A DNA stretch of 64,000 nt from Haematobia irritans (lineage: Eukaryota > Arthropoda > Insecta > Diptera > Muscidae): the NCBI RefSeq assembly GCF_050003625.1, contig NC_134397.1:152602691-152666690 (forward strand), given 5' to 3'. The notes beneath the pieces were generated by a model that was not told where the DNA came from, did no database searches, and worked only from the letters and a program-made list of their open reading frames with translations. Of the stretch, positions 47,331 through 58,398 are shown piece after piece. Positions within the stretch are counted from its first letter, which is position 1. The number at the start of each line of letters is the position of its first letter. Position numbers and translations under genes: made by a program.

Positions 47331-49006
47331 ATACCCTCCATCATAGGATGGGGGTATATTAACTTTGTCATTCCGTTTGTAACACATCGAAATATTGCTC
47401 TAAGACCCCATAAAGTATATATATTCTGGGTCGTGGTGAAATTCTGAGTCGATCTAAGCATGTCCGTCCGTCCGTCCGTCCGTCCGTCCGTCCGTCCGTC
47501 CGTCCGTCTGTTGAAATCACGCTAACTTCCGAACGAAACAAGCTATCGACTTGAAACTTGGCACAAGTAGTTGTTATCGATGTAGGTCGGATGGTATTGA
47601 AAATGGGCCATATCGGTCCACTTTTACGTATAGCCCCCATATAAAGGGACCCTCAGATTTGGCTTGTGAAGCCTCTAACAGAAGCAGATTTCATCCGATC
47701 CAGCTGAAATTTGGTATATGGTGTTGGTATATGGTCTCTAACAACCATGCAAAAATTGGTCCACATCGGTCCATAATTATATATAGCCCCCATATAAACC
47801 GATCACCAGATTTGGCTTGCGGAGCCTAACAGAGAAGCAAATTTCATCCGATCCGGCTGAAATTTGGTACATGGTGTTGGTATATGGTCTCTAACAATCA
47901 TGCCAAAATTGGTCCACGTCGGTCCATAATTATATATAGCCCCCATATAAACCGATCCCCAGATTTGGCTTGTGGAGCCTCCAAGAGAAGCATATTTCAT
48001 CCGATCCGGCTGAAATTTTGTACATAGTGTTGGTATATGGTCTCTAACAATCATGCCAAAATTGGTCCACGTCGGTCCACGTCAGTTCATAATTATATAT
48101 AGCCCCCATATAAACCGATCCCCAGATTTGGCTTGCGAAGTCTCCAAGAGAAGCAAATTTCATCCAATCCGGTTGTAATTTGCAACATGGTGTTAGTATA
48201 TGATCTTTAACAACCGTGCCAGAATTGGTCCATATCGGTCCATAATTATATATAGCCCCCATATAAAACATTCTCCAGATTTGACTTCCGGAGCCTCTTG
48301 GAGGAGCAAAATTCATCCGATCCGGTTCAAATTAGGCACATGGTGTTAGTATATGGTCGCCATACCAAAATTGGTCCAATCACACAAAAATTGGTCCATA
48401 TCGGTTCATAATCATGGTTGCCACTAGAGCCAAAAATAATCTACCAAAATTTTATTTCTATAGAAAATTTTGTAAAAATTTTATTTCTATAGACAATTTT
48501 GTCAAAATTTTTTTTCTAGAGAAAATTTTGTTAAAATTTTATTCAGTTCATAATAAAATTTTCATCATTGTCAAAATTTTATTTCTATAGAACATTTTGT
48601 TCAAATTTTATTCGGTTCATAATCATGGTTGCCACTCGAGCCAAAAATAATCTACCAAGACTTTATTTCTATAGAAAATTTTGTGAAAAGTTTATTTGAA
48701 AAAATAAAAAAAATAAAATTTTATTTCTGTAGAAAATTTTGTCAAAATTTTATGTCTACTTTGTCAAACTGAATTATATACGTATTGGATCGATCTTTTA
48801 TGATTTAATATATACCACGTATGGACTTACATACAATTTAGAAGATGGTGTTAGGAGCTTTTAAGATACCTTGCCATCGGCAAGCGTTACCGCAACTTAA
48901 GTAATTCGATTGTGGATGACAGTGTTTAGAAGAAGTTTCTACGCAATCCATGATGGAGGGTACATAAGCTTCGGCCTGGCCGAACTTACGGCCGTATATA
49001 CTTGTT
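47331..49006 (+). mobile_element. DINE-A, complete, inserted in MITE H
   Basis: 5' stem-loop ATACCCTCCATCATAGGATG, a long TCCG microsatellite (about 47463-47508), core repeats, a short minisatellite (48440-48770), and the 3' hairpin plus ACTTGTT. About 1.68 kb. It is inserted in a T run of MITE H (AATTTTT | TATAACTCGC), as expected for Helentron-like elements, which insert between T and T. Confidence 0.9.
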
Positions 49007-49126
49007 TATAACTCGCTTTTTCATATTTTTAATGGGTAATTTCAACTTACTTGGTTTCAAATAAAAACAGAGTAAGAATTAATAAAATGGTACAATTATT
49101 TAAATTTTTAAGAAAAAATTCTACAT

Positions 49127-49215
49127 TGAAACATATATGGGGTCATAAACCACGAAACAAAAAATTTAAATCAAATTATTTCAATACATTTTTAATATTC
49201 ATTAATAAGTTTCAA
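49127..49215. repeat. stray fragment of the 41.7-kb duplication
   Basis: AAACATATATGGGGTCATAA, ATTTAAATCAAATTATTTCA and TTCATTAATAAGTTTCAAAC match 42265-42350 in order and orientation, ending just before the donor in that copy. This is a third piece of the minus-strand gene region. The stretch 49216-49447 shows nothing recognisable. Confidence 0.6.
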
Positions 49216-49447
49216 ACCGGAGATAAATTGTAACTTTGGAATTGAGTTCTTAGATATGTGGAAAACTTTATTTTGGTAGCAAGTGTTGGATAAAAACGCA
49301 GTTTTGGCCATATTTCAATACAAAGATAAAAAGGTCTAAAAACGCATCAAGGGTCTTTAAAAAAGCCATATCTAGCAGAAAAACACCAAATTGGCAGCGC
49401 TACCCCCAAATAAACCCATCTCCAAATTTGAATTTATCAATTTTTTG

Positions 49448-49952
49448 TGGTGAAAAGAGTGAACCCTCTACTTCACTAAAGCCAATTTAACTTTAGTTCA
49501 TGAAATTATTATGTTTGGAGAAAGATGTCATTACTCTAATAATTTTTTGCATACGTTAATTAAATATATTAAAAAACAGGGAAAAATTATACACAAATGA
49601 AGTATAATGTTTTACTAAATTCGTACTTCTCACAATATATTTCATTATATCTTTATATATGTAAATTTTACTACAAATGCAACCATCTACAACTTCGTAT
49701 GGCACTGAGGACATTCGTGTAAATTGTAACTCCAATGTTTTCCTTCAAACTACAAAATTTTCTTTAACAAGTGAACAAATTTAATTGTGCCTAATAATTT
49801 TTCCTCAATTTGTCGAAAAATATTTACTTAATTTTGTGATATCGGTGTGATGTCAGCATTTGTAATACGGTTTAGTTAACATTTTCTGAAAATTATTTAG
49901 ATTTTCTAAAATTAACCAACATTTTTTTCCTGCGTTCACTGCTTTTTCAGTG
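49448..49952. mobile_element. MITE family E
   Basis: GAGTGAACCCTCTACTTCAC, AAAGCCAATTTAACTTTAGT and, at the right end, GCGTTCACTGCTTTTTCAGT match the other E copies. The left inverted repeat is degraded. About 500 bp. The interior TTCCTTCAAACTACAAAATT serves as the empty-site reference for the copy broken at 50868. Confidence 0.72.
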
Positions 49953-50110
49953 TATCGATTTAGCATTCAGCATATGATATCAGTATTTTCCCGTTTTATG
50001 AGTAGACAGAAAACAAGTAAATGATCGATGTATCGTTTTAGAATATTGCCTTCATACACTTAAAAAAGTGAGAGGGTACAGAGAGGGGCACTAACGCCAA
50101 TTGAACTATA

Positions 50111-50599
50111 CAAAAAAAAAAAAAAAAAAAAAAAACATGAACCCTATATTTCACTAAAAACAATTTAGTTTTAATTTAGTTCATGGAAATATTATGGTTG
50201 GAGAAAGTCTCCTTTACTCTAATAATATTTTGCGTAAGTAAAAACGAACCAAAAATAGGGAAAAAAATATACACAAATGAAGCATAAAGATTTCTAAATT
50301 CATTATTTATTTAAATTTGTAAATTGTACTATAAAAGTGCCCACCTTGAACTTCGTATGACATTCTTGCAATTTCGACTCCAAGTTTTTCCTCCAAAATT
50401 TTCTTTAACAAGTGAAAAAAAATTAATTATGTCTAAAAAATTTTCTTGAATTTGTCGCAAAATATTTACTTATTTTTATAATATCGGCGTGACGTCAGCG
50501 TTTGTAATACCGTTTAGTTTAATTTTTCTAAAATAATCTAAATTTTCTACAATTAACCAAAAGTTTTCGTCCTGGTGGTTTCACTGTTTTTTTTCAGCG
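50111..50599. mobile_element. MITE family E, poly-A expanded left end
   Basis: A run of over 20 A lies in the left inverted repeat, then CATGAACCCTATATTTCAC; the right end is GGTTTCACTGTTTTTTTTCA. A solo left end of the same type (TACACTTAAAAAAGTG) lies at 50055-50070. AT-rich, no coding. Confidence 0.68.
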
Positions 50600-50602
50600 T
50601 AT

Positions 50603-52435
50603 TTTAGTTCCTGGAAATTCTTGTATATTTTAGTTAAAAATTTCCCAATATGAGAAACTTTTCCCCATAATATTTTGTGAACGTTAAATTAAATGAACTA
50701 AAATAGGGAAAAAGATATACACAAATGAAGCATAAAGATTTAAGTAATTTGTATATCCTCATAATAATTCAGAGTTTCTTAAAATTTGTAAATTTTACCA
50801 CAATTGAGCACATTTTGAAATTCAAATGGCGCTAAACACATTTTTCCAATATTTAACTCCAATTTTTTATACCCTTCACTATAGGATGGGGGTATATTAA
50901 CTTTGTCATTCCGTTTGTACCACATCGAAATATTGCTCTACGACCGCATAAAGTATATATATTCTGGGTCGTGGTGAAATTCTGAGTCGATCTGAGCATG
51001 TCCGTCCGTCCGTCCGACTGTTGAAATCATGCTAACTTCCGAACGAAACAAGCTATCAACTTGAAACTTGGCACAAGTAGTTGTTCTTGATGTAGGCCGG
51101 ATGATATTGCAAATGGGCCATATCGGTCCACTTTTACGTATAGCCCCCATATAAACGGTGATCGGCTTGCGGGGACTCTAAGAGTAGCAAATTTCATCCG
51201 ATCCAGCTGAAATTTGGTACATAGTGTCAGCATATGATCTCTAACAACCACGCAAAAATTGGTCGGTTAATAATTATATATAGCCCCCATATAAACCGTT
51301 TCCCAGATATGGCTTGCGGAGCCTTTAAGAGAAGCAAATTTCATCCGATCCGTCCGAAATTTGGTACATGGTGTTAACATATGGTCTCTAATAACCATGC
51401 AAAAAATGGTTCACATCGGTTCATAATTATATATAGCCCCCATATAAACCGATCACCAGATTTGACCTCCGGAGCCTCTTGGAAGACCAACATTCATCTG
51501 ATTCAGTTGAAATTTGGTACGTGGTGTTAATATATGGCCTCAAACATCCATTCAAAAATTGGTCGAAATCGGTCCATAATTATATATAGCCCCCATATAA
51601 ACCCATCCCCAGATTTGACCTCCGGAGCCCCTTGGAAGAGCAAAATTCATCCGAATTGGTTTAAATTTGGTACGTGATGTTAGTATATGGTATCCAATAA
51701 CCATGCAGGAATTGGTTCATATCAGTCCATAATTATATATAGCCCCCATATAAACCGATCCCCAGATTTGACCTCCGGTGCCTTTTGGAGAAGCAAAATT
51801 CATCCGATCTGGTTGAAATTTGGTACGTGATGGTAGTATATGATATTTGACTGCCATTCCAAAAGTGGTCCATATCAGTCCATAATCATATATAGCCCCC
51901 ATATAAACCGATCCAGAGATTTGGTTTTGGAGCCTCTTGGAGGAGCAAATTTCATCCGAGTCAGTTGAAATTTGGTACATTATGCTAGTATGTGGCCGTT
52001 AACAACCATGCCTAACTAGGTCCATATCGGTCTATAGTTATATATAGCCCTCAGATAAATCGATCCCCAAGCACACAAAAATTGGTCCATATCAAGATCA
52101 TAATTGTATATAGCCCCCATATAAGCGATCCCCATATTTCAATTCCGGCTCTCTACCACGTATGGTCAAACTCACAAAACGATGTTAAGAAGTTTTATTA
52201 TACCACAACCCAAGTAATTCGATTGTGGATGACACTCTTTAGTACAAGTTTCAATGCAACCCATGGTAGAGGGTACATAAGATTCGGCGTGGCCGAACTT
52301 ACCGTCGTATATACTTGTTCCTTCTAACTATGAAATTTTCTTTAACAGGTAAAAAAAGTAATTATGTCAAAAAAAAACTTTCTTCAATTTGTCGAAAATA
52401 TTTACTGATATTGGTTATTTTAGTTTAGATAAAGT
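50603..52435. mobile_element. MITE family E split by a DINE-A
   Basis: The left part ends ATTTAACTCCAATTTTTT (50868); the right part begins CTTCTAACTATGAAATTTTC (52320). The copy at 49448 reads straight through (ACTCCAATGTTTTCCTTC then AAACTACAAAATT). The left inverted end of E is missing. Confidence 0.7.
50869..52319 (+). mobile_element. DINE-A, complete, inserted in MITE E
   Basis: 5' end ATACCCTTCACTATAGGATG, a TCCGTCCGTCCG block, about six core repeats, no minisatellite, and the 3' hairpin (GGCGTGGCCGAACTTACC) with ACTTGTT. About 1.45 kb. Inserted in a T run. Confidence 0.87.
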
Positions 52436-52545
52436 TTGAAATAACACCCGATATTTTTGGGAAACTTCAAATCTTTTTAGTTGTTTTAATTACTTATAAT
52501 TCTTATTTCGATATTTTCACTGAATTACTTCTTCGGAGAACCTTA

Positions 52546-53302
52546 CAGCCTATTTCTGAAATCCGAATTCTGCTGTTCGTTCGCATACAAAACGAAAATC
52601 AGCTGATTTTGGTTTCTTTAAACTCTATCTAAACGACAAGTGAGACGAAAATCAATGCGAACGAAAACGTAACGTTACCACTAAAATTGGGTTTCTCTAA
52701 CTCCATTCGTTCACATTTTGCGAACAGAAATGTCAAATCCACTCACTTTGCACAAACCTTTCGTTTTGTGGAAAAAGGCATTCATAAATATAGAAAAACT
52801 TAATAATTGATAAATTGATTAACGCTTTTTGGTGCAAATATATGATAAAAGTGGTTTATATCGATCTATTTCTCTTTATAACCGCCATATAGACCGTTTA
52901 AAGGAAATTCTAAAACGAACAAACGCATACATTTGGAATGAAACACTCATTAAAAGGAAAATCGAAACCTTATTATTGCAGATATATAGAAATACAAATA
53001 CATATCTCTATACGAGGGCTAATTTCTTCAAAAAAAATATTGAGCTAAACCAAATATCAACAATGAGAAAAATTTGCAAAATAAACGGCGATGCCAGATT
53101 GAATTTTATGGAAAATAATTTTTAAAATGTATGGGCCTTTTTCATGTAATTGAAATAATTGAGATCTGGTAATATTAGCATTTGACAGTAACGTAAGCCA
53201 TGCAAAGGAACGAAAGGAAGTTAGAGAAACCCAAATCTAGACGAAAGTGAGTGACTGCCGTTCGTTCGCAATTGCTTTCGTTCGGATATCAGAAATAGGA
53301 TG
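52546..53302. mobile_element. MITE with TTA target duplication (PIF/Harbinger-like, family J)
   Basis: The ends CAGCCTATTTCTGAAATCCG and, in reverse, CATCCTATTTCTGATATCCG are flanked by TTA at 52543-52545 and 53303-53305. Further inverted pairs lie inside (GGGTTTCTCTAACTCC near 52690 and GGAAGTTAGAGAAACCC near 53216). The paralogous site at 61725-61745 (GATCCTTAATCTAAAATTTT) is empty. A three-base TTA duplication is typical of PIF/Harbinger. No transposase. Confidence 0.75.
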
Positions 53303-53305
53303 TTA

Positions 53306-55321
53306 ATCTATAATTTTGTTTTATAAGCTAACATTTTCTAAAATTAACCTACATGTTATTCCTGAAGGGTTCACTTGTTTTTGGGAACATATGTACTTAC
53401 ACCCAGAAAAAAGTGACCCCTTCTTTAAGTTAAAATGAACTCATTGTGAAGAAAGTTGAACTTCGTATAGCGCCAAAGACATTTTTATTTGTTTGAACGA
53501 TGTGATTTTCGTAGAAATTAGGAATAATGCATTCCATATATTAGTTAACATTTTCCTATATTTATATACCACTATACTACAGAATGAAAAAATTTAACTA
53601 ATTTGAATTCATATATGGAATGATTTTATTGAAATTTTTTCATTCATTTCGACAAATCTTACACATTTGTGGTAAAACTTTTACTTCGTAATTAGAACTG
53701 CTTACCTTCGTTTTTAAATACAATTTTATTTATTTCTATAAGTTATTTTATCTTCAATAAAAGACATGTTTTATTAATATATTGAATATATTTATTAAAA
53801 ATCAACAGCATCGAATCTCTTTGAAATATTAGTTTATTAATCCACTATTTCCAATTTCGGTGTGATATTATCAACTGTAAAACGCACTTTTTCTCTTCTT
53901 GTACTTTTCACTTTTAATAAGTTGCTGCCTAACGATTTTGTCCTCCTTTTACAATTTCAATACCTACACTGAAAAAACAGTGAACCCACCAGGAAGAAAA
54001 CTTTCGGTTAATTTTAAAAATTTTTGAATATTTGTAGAAAATTTTAACTAAACAGTATTACAAACGTTGGCATCACGCCGATGTCATAAAAATAAGTAAA
54101 TATTTTTCGACAAATACAAGAAACTTTGTTAGACAAAACTAAGTTTTTTTACTTTTTGAAGAAAATTTTGTAGTTTGAAGAAAAAACTTGGAGTTCAAAA
54201 TTGCAAGAATGTCTTTAGTGACATACGAAGTTCATGATGGACGCATTTTCGGTAAAATTTACAATTTTAAAGAAATTCTGAACTATCTTGTGGAAGACAC
54301 AAATTTAGTTAATCTTTATGCTTCATTTGGGTATATTTTTTTCCTCGGGTTTAGTTAATTTAACTAACGTACACAAAAAATTATTAGAGTAAAGAAAACT
54401 TTCTCCAAACATAATATTTCTATGAACTAAAATAAAGTTCAATTGGCTTTAGTGAAATAGAGAGTTCACTTTTTTTTGAGTGTACAAATATAAAAAATCA
54501 TAAAATATTTTTGTTGCAAAAGGTTAGCGTCACTGAATATTACCTGATAATTGAAGATTCCAAAATGAAGACAAATGAAAGGGTTGTTATTCTGCTGGTG
54601 TTTTCTTTCTTTACACACTATACACTATCATTGAAAGATTTATTTCAAAAAACGAAAATTTTTCTCACTAATTTAAAATAACAAATATTTTATATATTTT
54701 ATTTGTTATTTATTATATTATTTTACCATATTATTTTTTAACAATCTCTCCGTATACCAAAACAACGCGATTCCAACTAAAAAAACAACCGACGCGCAAA
54801 TATATCGATTACACCCACGCGCAAACACATCGATTACGATGACAGGTATCGATTACAGGTAGACAATAGAAATTTAGGAAAATTTCCTATATTCTAACAA
54901 GTGTGTTTCCTTAAGTTTTGAAAGGATTGCATACTTCTTAGTACGAATGAACTAAAATATTTTTCTATGCCAAGTGTTGTTCGTATGTATGAAAAACTTT
55001 CTATTATAAAGGAAGTCGCAATTATCATTTTATAAGAAATTTTACTAATTTTGAGGAAACTTGGTTTTAGTTCGGTTTTTGTTTATTTTTACGAATGCTT
55101 TGTTATCGGTGAATTAAATTTTCTTTTTCAGTAGTAAATTCTTATACCCAGCGAAGAAAATAGTATGAGTAAAATTCCATGCCTTATTCTAGTTAATGAA
55201 CTATTCCTAACTGCTTACAGTTTAGGATTTTTTTACTGAAACGAGTAAATTTTATTATTTTTCACAAAAATTTAGCTTAATGGAAATAAAATGGATAAAC
55301 TATATTGATGAAAAAACGGTA
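53306..55321. other. insertion-rich spacer inside duplication copy 1
   Basis: 53306-53403 still matches 61740-61835 (GTTCACTTGTTTTTGGGAAC). About 1.9 kb absent from the other copy follows: an unclassified AT-rich stretch (53404-53964), a MITE E (53967-54482), and another unclassified stretch (54490-55321) with repeated words ATCGATTAC and GCGCAAA near 54790-54850. No gene seen. Confidence 0.45.
53967..54482. mobile_element. MITE family E, full length (516 bp), reverse orientation
   Basis: The ends CACTGAAAAAACAGTGAACC and AGTTCACTTTTTTTTGAGTG are flanked by TA (53965-53966, 54483-54484). The clean inverted repeats and TA duplications make this the reference copy. Non-coding. Confidence 0.85.
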
Positions 55322-55783
55322 GCCTTTTATAAACACGTCCATCATGAAGTGTAAAAAAATAATATAAACCGTTAAAAACAATAAACGTTCATGCATCTAT
55401 AACCACTAAATTAGCCACACTGAATTTCTATAAAATGCAGCGTATGGAATAAGTTTTTTATTTTGTGTATAGTACATGACTTATATACTCACACATCAAT
55501 CTTTGATCATACTACTCCACTGAAATGCAAAAAAAAAAAAAAAAACACCAAAGCAAACACACAAGGCACCAGACAAAACAACAACAAAAACAATATTTGT
55601 TTTTGCTATACTAGTTTCTTTTGAGTTAGACTGTATCTGCTTGATTCTCTCTACTCTCTTAACCTTCATGAGAGCACTGAGTAGAGTACAGCAACGAAAT
55701 GAGAGATTTTCCGTTTCCACTGTTTCTATTGCAAAAATGTACATCCGCTCCCCTCTTTGTACAACAGGTTTACCATTTTGTGG

Positions 55784-55848
55784 TATACAATGTATGTACA
55801 GGCTGAAGCATTGTCAGTTTGTTTTTAATACATGCGGTGTACGGTTAT
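55784..55848 (+). promoter_or_regulatory. TATA-Initiator-DPE core promoter, copy 1
   Basis: TATACAA begins at 55784, the Initiator TCAGTTTG has its A at 55816 (so TATA is at -32), and GGTTAT occupies 55843-55848, exactly +28 to +33, fitting the DPE consensus RGWYVT. All three elements keep their spacing in copy 2. The 65-bp core differs at 5 positions between copies, fewer than expected from the surrounding divergence. The block upstream (55630-55760) is also strongly kept. Confidence 0.7.
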
Positions 55849-55976
55849 TTGTTTTTCGATAGTGATCATTAGAACTTTTTGTGTTTCTTGAATTATATAT
55901 TATGTGTGCAAATATGTTACTATATAGTACATTGGTGTTTTAAGTATTTTTCGGAAGTCAAAAAAGTGAAGTAACA

Positions 55977-56060
55977 ATGGACAAAGACATTCTAATTTTA
56001 CCAATATTGGTAAAAAATTATGAAGTGAAGTTACAATGTGCAAAGACATTCTACTTTTAA
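55977..56060 (+). other. upstream ATG frame created by a 59-bp tandem duplication
   Basis: 55964-56022 and 56023-56081 are diverged direct copies of 59 bp containing the start codon (AACAATG in copy one, ACAATG in copy two). The first ATG gives MDKDILILPILVKNYE and 11 more residues before TAA at 56058-56060. Because 59 is not a multiple of 3, it is out of frame with the exon frame that reaches the donor. It would act as an upstream frame of 27 codons. Confidence 0.6.
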
Positions 56061-56084
56061 CAATATTGGAAAACAATCAAGAAG
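56036..56084 (+). CDS. candidate first coding exon, copy 1 (partial; gene continues beyond the window)
   Basis: Reads MCKDILLLTILENNQE plus one base, then the consensus donor AAG|GTATGT. The exon is 49 nt from ATG to donor, the same length and phase as in copy 2 (MNKDILPLLTLSKIHD). The leader context TTACAATG is acceptable for flies. The inferred 5'UTR from 55816 is about 220 nt. No signal peptide or domain can be judged from 16 residues and I do not recognise the protein. Relative to copy 2, 14 of 49 bases differ but length, frame and donor are kept. The competing upstream ATG at 55977 may reduce its use. No acceptor in the following intron was identified. Confidence 0.5.
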
Positions 56085-56530
56085 GTATGTATTTAAATAA
56101 TTTGTATTTTATAATTAACTCTTATGAGAGTCAATTTGTTGTTTGTACAGTACTGTAATATTACGTGCATTCGTCTTGTGGTACAATAAGATTTGTGTGC
56201 ACAAGTATATAAGAACGAACAATAATCGAAATAGGCGAAGTTGGTTAGTAACAGGCTCCCACAACATTTTACATTTAGAGTCGTGTGAGTTGGATGAGTT
56301 ATTGATATGTATGTGTATGCCTGTTAATGTGAGTGGTAACATTATTCTCTCCACTCAAATAAGAACGATGTTTTCTCTTAATATTTGAATTATAAAATAG
56401 CCTTGATCTCAATGAAAATTATAAAATCTCTCTGATTTGATAGAGAAATAGTTCATGCATGTTTTTATATAGATTGGCATATAAATAAAAATCTACTTTT
56501 CTTTTAAACATAGCAGTTTCTGTTGATGTT

Positions 56531-56876
56531 TGTTTGCACAAGTGATTATAAATAGCAAAGTTTTAATGATACGATGTGTCATGATTAAAATAGTAATTTA
56601 CTTTTTTATGAATGTAATGACCGTCTACGGTTGTTTCAAAGTTATGATAAATCATAGATTCCAGTTCAGTCTTTAAATTTCATTTACGCAAATTATTAGT
56701 TTTTGTGTGTGTATACATTTTTATGGGTTCTTCTGGGCTTAGGTCCTGAAATATTGCTTTAATTTATTTATAATTTAACTATAATCAGAATTAGTAGCTC
56801 TTATTTTGGCATTGCACTGACACTGAAGATATGGTATTTTAAAGGAAATACAATTTTACAAGATTTCTCTGTACTA
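56531..56876. other. spacer, nothing recognised
   Basis: AT-rich sequence after the duplication ends and before the next MITE. Probably intron of the plus-strand gene (inference). No repeat or exon seen. Confidence 0.3.
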
Positions 56877-57171
56877 CTACACCCTATATGGTGTTAAAGC
56901 CAATTTAATTCAATTTTAGTTCACGGAATTATTATATTTTGAGAAAGTTTTATTGACATTAATAATTTGTTGTGTACGTAAGCTAAATGAATTAACAAAG
57001 GGAAACAAATTATACACGAATGAAGCATAAGGAATTACAAAAATCGTGTCTCCCAAAAAATAGTTCAGAATTTCTAAAAATTTGTAAATTTGAGTACTTC
57101 GACATTTTTTACAATTTCGAACTCAAAATTTTTTTAAGCTTCGAAATTTTCTTTAACAAATAAAAAAAAAA
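56877..57171. mobile_element. MITE family E, left half
   Basis: AAAGCCAATTTAATTCAATT, TAGTTCACGGAATTATTATA and CGAAATTTTCTTTAACAAAT follow the E consensus. It breaks at an A run where DINE-A sequence starts; the right half is not found after the DINE block. Confidence 0.6.
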
Positions 57172-57368
57172 AAGTATATACGGCCGTAAGTTCGACCAGG
57201 CTGAAGCTTATGTACCCTCCACCATGGATTGCGTAGAAACTTCTTCTAAACACTTCCATTCACAATCGAATTACTTGAGTTGCGGTAACGCTTGCCGATG
57301 GCAAGGTATCTTAAAACCTCCTAACACCGCCTTCTAAATTGTAAATAAATCCATACGTGGTATATATT
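57172..57368 (-). mobile_element. DINE-A 3' end fragment
   Basis: Reverse 3' end with hairpin and ACCCTCCACCATGGATTGCG. It is interrupted after TATATATTAAAT by a second DINE-A 3' end in the same orientation, indicating insertion of one family member in another. Confidence 0.75.
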
Positions 57369-57375
57369 AAATAAA

Positions 57376-58398
57376 AACAAGTATATACGGCCGTAAGTTC
57401 GGCCAGGCCGAAGCTTATGTACCCTCCATCATGGATTGCGTAGAAACTTCTTCTAAACACTGCCATCCAGAATCGAATTACTTAAATTGCGGTAACGCTT
57501 GCCGATGGCAAGGTATCTTAAAACCTCCTAACACCATCTTCTAAATTGTATGTAAGTCCATACGTGGTATATATCAAATCAAAAAAGATCGATCCAATAC
57601 GTATATAATTCAGTTTGACAAAGTAGACATAAAATTTTGACAAAATTTTCTACAAAAATAAAATTTTCACAAAATTTTCTATAGAAATAAAAATTTTGAC
57701 AAAATTTTCTATAGAAAGAAAATTTTGACAAAAATTTCTACAGAAATAAAATTTTAACAAAATTTTCTATAGAAATAAACTTTTGACAACATTTTCTATA
57801 GAAATAAAATCTTGGTAGATTATTTTTGGCTCGAGTGGCAACCATGATTATGAACCGAATAAAATTTGAACAAAATCTTCTATAGAAATACAATTTTGAC
57901 AAAATTTTCTATAGAAATAAAATTTTGACAATGATGAAAATTTTATTATGAACCGAATAAAATTTTAACAAAATTTTCTCTAGAAATAAAATTTTGACAA
58001 AATTTTCTATAGAAATAAAATTTTGGTAGATTATTTTTGGCTCTAGTGGCAACCATGATTATGAACCGATATGGACCAATTTTTGTGTGATTGGACCAAT
58101 TTTGGTATGGTTGTTAGCGACCATATACTAACACCACGTTCCTAATTTGAACCGGATCGGATGAATTTTGCTCCTCCAAGAGGCACCGGAGGTCAAATCT
58201 GGAGAACGGTTTATATGGGGGCTATATATAATTATCGACCGATATGGACCAATTCTGGCACGGTTCTTAGAGACCATATACCAACATCATGTTCCAAATT
58301 TCAACCGGATCGGATGAAATTTGCTTCTCTTAGAGACTCCGCAAACCAAATCTGGGGATCGGTTTATATGGGGGCTATATATAATTATGAACCGATGT
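57376..58398 (-). mobile_element. DINE-A, left arm of a second palindromic pair
   Basis: AACAAGTATATACGGCCG end with hairpin, minisatellite (57620-58025) and core repeats (58040-58395). It lacks the 5' stem-loop and TCCG block; at about 58398 it flips into a DINE-A of opposite orientation. Confidence 0.8.

Larger units (their letters stand above)
46725..49125. mobile_element. MITE H split by a fold-back G piece and a DINE-A
   Basis: The H sequence runs TTCCAAAAATGTCCTCCC ... TTTTAACTACAC (to about 46820), resumes CAGGAAGTTC (47305-47330), and resumes again TATAACTCGCTTTTTCATAT (49006-49125). The intact H at 11620-11670 shows the same sequence without a break. The two insertions are separate events in one element. 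Confidence 0.72.
55322..56530 (+). repeat. segmental duplication, copy 1 (promoter, first exon, intron start)
   Basis: It aligns along its whole length and in the same orientation with 61850-63015. Examples: TTAGCCACACTGAATTTCTA, TGAGAGCACTGAGTAGAGTA, TTGGTTAGTAACAGGCTC. Matching sequence further upstream (52490-52545, 53306-53403) shows that the duplicated unit was longer and was later broken by insertions. It holds a core promoter, a 5'UTR, a 49-nt coding exon and conserved intron sequence. It is gene-derived, not a recognised transposon. Confidence 0.82.
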
